From positions 1-6,198 of the forward strand of contig JAFADQ010000124.1 in assembly GCA_023424725.1 (NCBI GenBank): DNA of 6,198 nt. Direction: 5' to 3'. Shown piece after piece: positions 1 through 4,074 of this stretch (its first letter is position 1; every line of letters begins with the position of its first letter). Origin of the DNA: Bacteroidota bacterium (GTDB taxonomy: Bacteria; Bacteroidota; Bacteroidia; Cytophagales; Hymenobacteraceae). The position numbers and the translations under genes were made by a program. A model generated the notes under the pieces. It saw only the letters and a program-made list of their open reading frames with translations, had not been told where the DNA came from and did not search any database.

Positions 1-1201
1 AAGAGGTTGGCAGGGTAATAAATCCGGCTAAACCCGGCAACGAAATTTCCTGACTTTCTGAAGGCTGAATGCTAATGCTTTGTGTAACTGTTTGCAGCGG
101 ATAACCTTCCACGCCATATTCTACCGAAAGCGAAGTTATGGCGGTACTGCCTGTATTCCGCACCATAATTTTTGCTTCTTCACAAGCCGGGTTAGAGCGG
201 AAAAAATTCTCGTGGTTGTTTGGCGAAATAATGTTTTCTAAGGCCGCATCGGTGGTGTAATTATATGGTCCGTAATAAATTACTTGCCCCTCTACAATGT
301 AAGACGATTGCGCGTTGGCGTGCTGGTATGGCTGAAAATCTACATCTACCAGATTGTTGCCGCCAGCAGTAAATGCCAACGGATGAAAGTTAGACTGCAC
401 TACATCGCCGGGGCACCAATTGGCCCGATCGTAAATCCAGGTGCCGGTTTGCGGATACAGGTTGTTGAAGCCGCAATTGTTTCGCCAGATATTGGTTTGC
501 GAAACTAACGCATTGTTAAGTTTTACCTGGTAGTATTTGCTGCAGAATTCGGAGCACAGATCGCCGGCATTGCTGCCATGCCCTGTAACATTCATTTTCA
601 GCACCGCGCTTTCGGCGCCTGCCGGCATTTGCAGCGACTTGGCATACACCTGGTTCTCTATAGAAATCTGCCTTCCGTAATCGAAAGTGCCGGCCCATAA
701 GCGGTCTATTTTTAAAACATTTCTGGGCGGAGTTCCTTCTATGGCGGTAAACTTTACATTGGCCGTAAATCCGCCCGAATACCCCATGTACAAAATTCGT
801 ATGGTGTTTTCGCCTTTCAGGTATTGGGCATAATCTGTTACATCAAAATTGTAGCGGTGCTTCCAGCTAAACGGAAATGTGCTGATGCCGGCATAAGGTG
901 TCATAAAACGGCCAAGCTCAAACGTTTCGTTAGGAGTAACCAGAAAAACCTGCACGGTATAATCCCAATCGCCGCAATACTGCGGGTTGCCCGGGCAGTT
1001 ATATTTGCCCAGCGTAAACGTCATGGTAATGTTACGATAGGTTGTAACCGTATCCGCGAAGTTCACCGGGCTGTCGTAATCGCCATAATAGCTAAGCTGG
1101 GTTTCGGTATGCGATTGCACAATGATTGTATCGCCGGGCGAGGCAACCGCTGAAAACGCGCACCAGACCAGTAAGGAAGAAAGAAGAAAGAAACCTTTCA
1201 T
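1..1201 (-). CDS. Secreted peptide-N-glycosidase F-like protein, 3'-partial
   Basis: PNGase F enzymes cut the bond between asparagine and the first GlcNAc of N-glycans, leaving aspartate. I translated 400 codons from the ATG at 1201 with no stop, so the C-terminus is off the window. Residues 1-20 (MKGFFLLSSLLVWCAFSAVA) are a typical signal peptide, which supports this start. The rest aligns by eye with Elizabethkingia PNGase F: CGDWD (76-80) with CDEWD, ELGRFMTPY (95-103) with EIGRFITPY, FDVTDY, EGTP, CSEFC (216-220) with CAEWC, and DRANWCPG (258-265) with DRAGWCPG. All three disulfide pairs appear kept (C69-C76, C216-C220, C243-C263). Catalytic Asp60 and Glu206 correspond to D80 and E218, and Arg248 to R259. 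Glu118 and Trp120 correspond to M139 and Y141, so activity or specificity may differ. Residues from about 315 look like an added beta-sandwich (VRNTGSTAITSLSVEYGVEG), often followed by a T9SS tail in such proteins. Family call is firm; true deglycosylase activity is not. Confidence 0.9.
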   Translation of the reverse strand, partial: MKGFFLLSSLLVWCAFSAVASPGDTIIVQSHTETQLSYYGDYDSPVNFADTVTTYRNITMTFTLGKYNCPGNPQYCGDWDYTVQVFLVTPNETFELGRFMTPYAGISTFPFSWKHRYNFDVTDYAQYLKGENTIRILYMGYSGGFTANVKFTAIEGTPPRNVLKIDRLWAGTFDYGRQISIENQVYAKSLQMPAGAESAVLKMNVTGHGSNAGDLCSEFCSKYYQVKLNNALVSQTNIWRNNCGFNNLYPQTGTWIYDRANWCPGDVVQSNFHPLAFTAGGNNLVDVDFQPYQHANAQSSYIVEGQVIYYGPYNYTTDAALENIISPNNHENFFRSNPACEEAKIMVRNTGSTAITSLSVEYGVEGYPLQTVTQSISIQPSESQEISLPGLAGFITLPTS

Positions 1202-1341
1202 TTTATAGATTAAAAAGTAAATGCTTGTATTTCGGGTAAGAGCAGAAAAGCCAAAACAGAGTAAAACCCGGTTCTGAAATTTCATTTTTCAAAAATGTAC
1301 CAGCTATATGTTAAATCCTAATAATCTTCATTACAATAGCA

Positions 1342-1367
1342 TAACAGAGCGTAACAAAAGTGTAACA
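1342..1367. promoter_or_regulatory. Three phased TAACA direct repeats, possible regulator site
   Basis: TAACA occurs at 1342-1346, 1352-1356 and 1363-1367, so the repeat starts are 10 and 11 bp apart, about one helical turn. That puts the repeats on one DNA face, as in sites for dimeric response regulators of the OmpR/PhoB type, which bind direct repeats spaced about 11 bp. The cluster lies about 140 bp upstream of the PNGase-like start codon and about 500 bp upstream of the regulator gene. It is AT-rich sequence and a short motif, so chance is possible. Confidence 0.25.
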
Positions 1368-1615
1368 TTAATTACCGATCCTGTAAGTGCCTGTACATTA
1401 GGTTTATTAAGAGGTGGCCATTAGTAAAATATCGATCAAAAATAGAAAACCCATAATAGAAGTTTTACCTTCTGCCGACTTAAAAATTGATGCCCGCAGG
1501 TTATAGAATTTTCCCAAATTGGCCATTCTTCATGTGTTATACATTAAACCGCCACAAACAGTGCATAAATTCCCAAAGCGGCTATCGTGCTTTGCTCTTA
1601 ATTTAATTTGCCGCA

Positions 1616-1677
1616 GGCTCCTTATTCTCCCCCTCTCATTTTGGAGAGGGGGTTGGGGGGTGAGGTTTTTAGGAGCC
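1616..1677. repeat. Palindromic G-rich intergenic repeat
   Basis: A nested inverted repeat: outer arms GGCTCCT (1616-1622) and AGGAGCC (1671-1677) enclose a perfect 9-bp inner stem, CCCCCTCTC (1629-1637) with GAGAGGGGG (1644-1652), around the loop ATTTTG. A G-run tract (ggttggggggtgagg, 1651-1665) follows the inner stem. I recall very similar 'ccccctctcc-tttt-ggagagggggttggggggtgagg' strings scattered between genes in many Bacteroidota, so I call it a dispersed repeat; that is memory, not a search. It has no coding capacity of its own and sits between the divergent genes, where it could affect transcription or be a passive remnant. Confidence 0.6.
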
Positions 1678-1866
1678 GAAGTTTGCACAGTTTGTGACGG
1701 TGTGAAGGATAGTATACTTCATGGCCGGCTTATATTGCTTATTTAACACAGAATTTTGCGGCCGTAAACGCTTTGCCAAAACATTATCTAAATCAGAAGA
1801 TCAGAAACTATTCTAAATGTCGAAACTTACTTATATTGCTCTTTATTACAAATAAACCCGGAAGTA

Positions 1867-3603
1867 GTGTTAAGAAAAGCGTTGTTTATAATCATTTTTG
1901 CTTTGCCGGCTTTGCCTGGTTTGGGGCAATATGAGTCTGTGCTTCACAAAACATACGCGCAGCGCTATCTTTTCATCGATTCTGAATTCTATAACGGGAA
2001 AGCCCAACAGCAAGATTCTGTAGTTTATTTTATCCAGTTAAATGCCCTGGCAAGCGCCGCAAAACAAGCCGGCGACAAAGAGCTGGAACTGGAAGCAGAG
2101 TTTATCAGATGTGAATATTACCTGTGGGGCCGGCAAACCAATTACCCTCTTTTCGAGCGCCGCACTCAAACTTTAAAAGAGATTTCTGACGATAAAAAAA
2201 TAAGTCATCTTCAGATCAGGACACGGCAGGCGCTTGGTTATTATTACCTGCATTCTGATGATAAATATGTGCTTAGCTTCGATAATTACCTGAGTTCGTA
2301 CCAGTTACTAAAAGCAACGCCAATAGAAGAAATACCAAACAAACAGAGCATGGTGGCCAACATTGGCATTGCCTATTACAAGTTTGGCGATAAACAAATG
2401 GCGCTAAAGTTTTTGTCGGAAGCGTGGGCACTGCCGCCAACCAATAAAAAACGGGATCTGATAAACATTAGCAATACGCTTGGCCTGATTTACCGCGGCG
2501 AACGCAATTTTAAATCTGCCGATTATTACCTGCAAAAAACCTACGAAATAGCCGAAGCCGCCGGCGACAGCACCTGGATGGGAATTGCCGCCGGAAACCT
2601 GGGCTCGAGCTATTTTTTGCAGAAAAAATACGACCAGGCAATTCCGCTGCTGCTGCACGATGTAAAAGCCAGCCTGAAAGTTAGCGAGATAGATAATGCC
2701 ATGATCTCGCTCGGGATTCTTGCCCGTATAAGCCTGCTTAAAAACGATTTAACCCAGGCGCAGGCACAGATAAAACAGATAAACGAGCTGCTGCCAAGAT
2801 CTGCCCAACCATTTTTGCGCAAAGTAGATCTGTACCCTGTGGTGGCCAAATATTATGCCGCCAAAGGAGATTTCGCGCGGGCTTACATTTATTCAGATTC
2901 GGCTTATGTTGGCCAGGACAGCCTGCATACAAATTACAGGCGGCGCATTGCCACAAAACCCGACCGCAAGTTTGAGTTGCAATTGCATAATGCCGAAATG
3001 CAAAGGCTAAGCGCCGAAAAAAACCTTCAGAAAACTATACGTAACAGCCTGGTAACCGGCATTTTGCTATTACTAATAATTACGGTATTGTTTATTAACC
3101 GGCAACGCCTTATTCACCGGCAAAAACAGGAAAAGCTACAGGCAAAAAACAAAACCATATCGCACGAACTGGAACTTGCCAGCCAGAAATTACGCGATTT
3201 TACACACCATATCCGGGAGAAAAATAAGCTGATAGAAGAATTCTCGGCAGAGCTGGAAAAGCATAAAAATCAGTTATCAACTCCGGACCAGATTGCCAAC
3301 AAAGAAGCGCGCGATAAATTATTGCACTCTACCATTCTTACAGACGAGCAATGGCGCGAATTCAGGTTGGTTTTCGATAAAGTGCATGCCGGATATCTGG
3401 ACAGGCTGCGCGCGAAATTACCCAACCTTAGCCCTGCCGAAACCCGCTACCTGGTGCTGAGCAAACTCGATTTGTCGGTAAAAGAAATGTCGAACATGTT
3501 GGGCATAAGTCCGGATGCGATAAGGCTTTGCCGCCACCGTTTGCGCAAAAAAATGGGCATCGGCGACGATAAGGTACTGGAAGAGCTGGTGCAGGAAATT
3601 TAA
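1867..3603 (+). CDS. Membrane-anchored TPR protein with C-terminal helix-turn-helix (putative transcription regulator)
   Basis: This is probably a one-component sensor-regulator: a periplasmic helical-repeat part, one membrane span, and a cytoplasmic DNA-binding end. Residues 1-21 (LRKALFIIIFALPALPGLG) form a signal peptide. Residues about 55-350 are alpha-helical TPR-like repeats, clearest at 161-190 (NIGIAYYKFGDKQMALKFLSEA), 200-230 and 240-270. A hydrophobic span at 394-411 is followed by basic residues (NRQRLIHRQK), then a charged coiled coil to about 470. Residues 520-565 are a LuxR-like HTH: LSPAETRYLVLSKLDLSVKE and MLGISPDAIRLCRHRLRKKM, with 548-562 as the likely recognition helix. No kinase or receiver domain is present. 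The start is GTG: the frame is open back to 1792 but has no ATG, and GTG places the signal peptide correctly. The gene diverges from the PNGase-like gene and converges on the lectin gene. Ligand and targets are unknown. Confidence 0.85.
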   Translation: MLRKALFIIIFALPALPGLGQYESVLHKTYAQRYLFIDSEFYNGKAQQQDSVVYFIQLNALASAAKQAGDKELELEAEFIRCEYYLWGRQTNYPLFERRTQTLKEISDDKKISHLQIRTRQALGYYYLHSDDKYVLSFDNYLSSYQLLKATPIEEIPNKQSMVANIGIAYYKFGDKQMALKFLSEAWALPPTNKKRDLINISNTLGLIYRGERNFKSADYYLQKTYEIAEAAGDSTWMGIAAGNLGSSYFLQKKYDQAIPLLLHDVKASLKVSEIDNAMISLGILARISLLKNDLTQAQAQIKQINELLPRSAQPFLRKVDLYPVVAKYYAAKGDFARAYIYSDSAYVGQDSLHTNYRRRIATKPDRKFELQLHNAEMQRLSAEKNLQKTIRNSLVTGILLLLIITVLFINRQRLIHRQKQEKLQAKNKTISHELELASQKLRDFTHHIREKNKLIEEFSAELEKHKNQLSTPDQIANKEARDKLLHSTILTDEQWREFRLVFDKVHAGYLDRLRAKLPNLSPAETRYLVLSKLDLSVKEMSNMLGISPDAIRLCRHRLRKKMGIGDDKVLEELVQEI

Positions 3604-3606
3604 GGA

Positions 3607-3638
3607 TTTGTTAGGGATTAAATACTGAAATATCTTTG
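3607..3638 (+). promoter_or_regulatory. Predicted Bacteroidota-type promoter
   Basis: TTTG (3607-3610) is followed after 20 bp by TATCTTTG (3631-3638), which matches the Bacteroidota housekeeping promoter (-33 TTTG, -7 TAnnTTTG) at every defined base with normal spacing. It starts four bases after the regulator's stop codon and points into the convergent gap, where transcription would begin near 3644. The product could be a small RNA containing the hairpin pair, a leaderless short peptide from ATG 3644, or antisense RNA to the end of the lectin gene. It might also be a chance match, since such AT-rich motifs are not rare. Confidence 0.4.
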
Positions 3639-3765
3639 TAACCATGCCCTTGGCTATCGTTGCCAAAAACAGGTGTAAAAAGAATGTGGTTCTGGCCGGC
3701 ACGGTTCTTCAGAGCTGCGCCCGGTTGTGTTGCCAATGACAGAGGTGAGAAGCGGCTATCCGTTT

Positions 3766-3837
3766 CTCGTTTGTGAGGACACAAACGAGGGCAAACACTG
3801 CACCAAGGCCGCCCTCGTCAGTGTCCTCACTGACGAG
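3766..3837. repeat. Pair of mutually inverted perfect hairpins (REP/BIME-like)
   Basis: Two 24-nt elements, each a perfect 10-bp stem with a 4-nt loop. The first (3766-3789) is CTCGTTTGTG-AGGA-CACAAACGAG in three parts; the second (3814-3837) is CTCGTCAGTG-TCCT-CACTGACGAG. The loops are complementary, and the apical 10-mers at 3773-3782 and 3821-3830 are exact reverse complements. The second element is an inverted copy of the first with 20 of 24 positions equal, and its four differences form two compensated base pairs. The inverted symmetry extends inward three more bases on each side (GGC 3790-3792, GCC 3811-3813). Further GAGGGCAAA (3787-3795) pairs with TTTGCCCTC (3851-3859). This resembles REP elements arranged as a BIME in an intergenic gap. 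I have an uncertain memory of similar gaggaca/tgtcctc hairpins in Cytophagales genomes. No U-tract follows, so it is not a standard terminator. Confidence 0.7.
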
Positions 3838-3869
3838 CTACAGAAGCTCATTTGCCCTCTTCAATTGGT

Positions 3870-3884
3870 ATCAGAGAATCTGAT
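3870..3884. repeat. Small perfect palindrome
   Basis: ATCAGA (3870-3875) and TCTGAT (3879-3884) are perfect inverted arms around GAA. It lies just after the hairpin pair, in the convergent gap. A six-base palindrome of this kind could be a protein site or part of a folded RNA, but it is short enough to occur by chance and nothing else supports a role. Confidence 0.2.
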
Positions 3885-4000
3885 GGAGTTCTCAGGATAA
3901 CGCAGCATGGTAGAAGCGGCGTGGTTATTTCAATTCCCAATAAACAAATAATAAGCTGCGAGGGCCAAAAAACGGGCTATTGCGAACCAAAATCATCTAA

Positions 4001-4037
4001 ATAAAAAAGCTCCCTGCCTAATAAACAGGGAGCTTTT
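4001..4037 (-). terminator. Rho-independent terminator of the lectin/beta-helix gene
   Basis: A perfect 12-bp stem, AAAAGCTCCCTG (4005-4016) with CAGGGAGCTTTT (4026-4037), and a 9-nt loop. Read on the minus strand, the stem ends in a T-rich run (TTTTTTAT, 4008 to 4001), the standard form. It lies 37 bp past the stop codon of the minus-strand gene. The plus-strand side also ends in TTTT, so it may stop transcripts from the regulator gene too. Confidence 0.85.
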
Positions 4038-4045
4038 GGGTTGTA

Positions 4046-4068
4046 GCAGAGGCTTTTTTGGCCTCTGC
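4046..4068 (-). other. Second hairpin just after the lectin/beta-helix stop codon
   Basis: GCAGAGGC (4046-4053) and GCCTCTGC (4061-4068) form an 8-bp GC-rich stem around a 7-nt loop (TTTTTTG on the plus strand). It sits between the stop codon and the terminator. With no T-run directly after it on the minus strand, it is more likely a 3'-end-protecting stem or an accessory to the terminator. Confidence 0.5.
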
Positions 4069-4074
4069 AGGTGT

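Larger units (their letters stand above)
1202..1866. other. Divergent intergenic region between PNGase-like gene and regulator gene
   Basis: This 665-bp stretch separates two divergent genes and should hold both promoters. It contains three TAACA repeats (1342-1367) and a G-rich palindromic repeat (1616-1677). I found no convincing coding sequence: the plus-strand reading frame at 1519-1746 runs through the palindromic repeat and resembles nothing known. I did not find a promoter matching both halves of the Bacteroidota consensus for either gene. Partial -10-like matches on the minus strand at 1292-1299 (TACATTTT) and 1437-1444 (TATTTTTG) lack a properly spaced TTTG. Immediately before the PNGase-like ATG the sequence is AT-rich, as is usual in this phylum where Shine-Dalgarno sites are weak. 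Confidence 0.7.
3604..4074. other. Convergent intergenic region with promoter, hairpin pair and terminator
   Basis: This 471-bp gap lies between the ends of the plus-strand regulator gene and the minus-strand lectin gene. It holds a consensus-like promoter (3607-3638), a pair of inverted hairpins (3766-3837), a small perfect palindrome ATCAGA-GAA-TCTGAT (3870-3884) and two hairpins ending the lectin gene (4001-4068). A 31-codon frame (3644-3739) begins at an ATG six bases after the promoter's -7 box, but it has no recognisable content and ends in a Cys-rich tail (CARLCCQ). I saw no other credible gene. Nothing here looks like a U-tracted terminator for the regulator gene before the bidirectional-looking hairpin at 4005-4037. 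Confidence 0.65.

Noticed and set aside
824..1153. 109-codon plus-strand open frame
   Set aside because: It lies antisense inside the PNGase-like gene, whose minus-strand frame has a signal peptide, family motifs and conserved cysteines. The antisense frame has no recognisable domain.
1437..1444. TATTTTTG on the minus strand as a -7 box for the PNGase-like gene
   Set aside because: It fits TAnnTTTG, but there is no TTTG at the required distance and it lies over 230 bp from the start codon in AT-rich sequence.
1519..1746. 75-codon plus-strand open frame in the divergent gap
   Set aside because: It crosses the palindromic repeat, which produces the SFWRGGWGVRF-like segment, and has no domain or clear ribosome site.
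3644..3739. 31-codon frame starting just after the predicted promoter
   Set aside because: No recognisable sequence and no supporting ribosome site. Mentioned in the promoter finding but not supportable as a gene.
1576..3760. Shared 11-mer AAGCGGCTATC at 1576-1586 and 3750-3760, and AGAAGCGGC at 3748-3756 and 3912-3920
   Set aside because: Matches of this length are expected by chance within about 6 kb, and the flanks do not extend the similarity.
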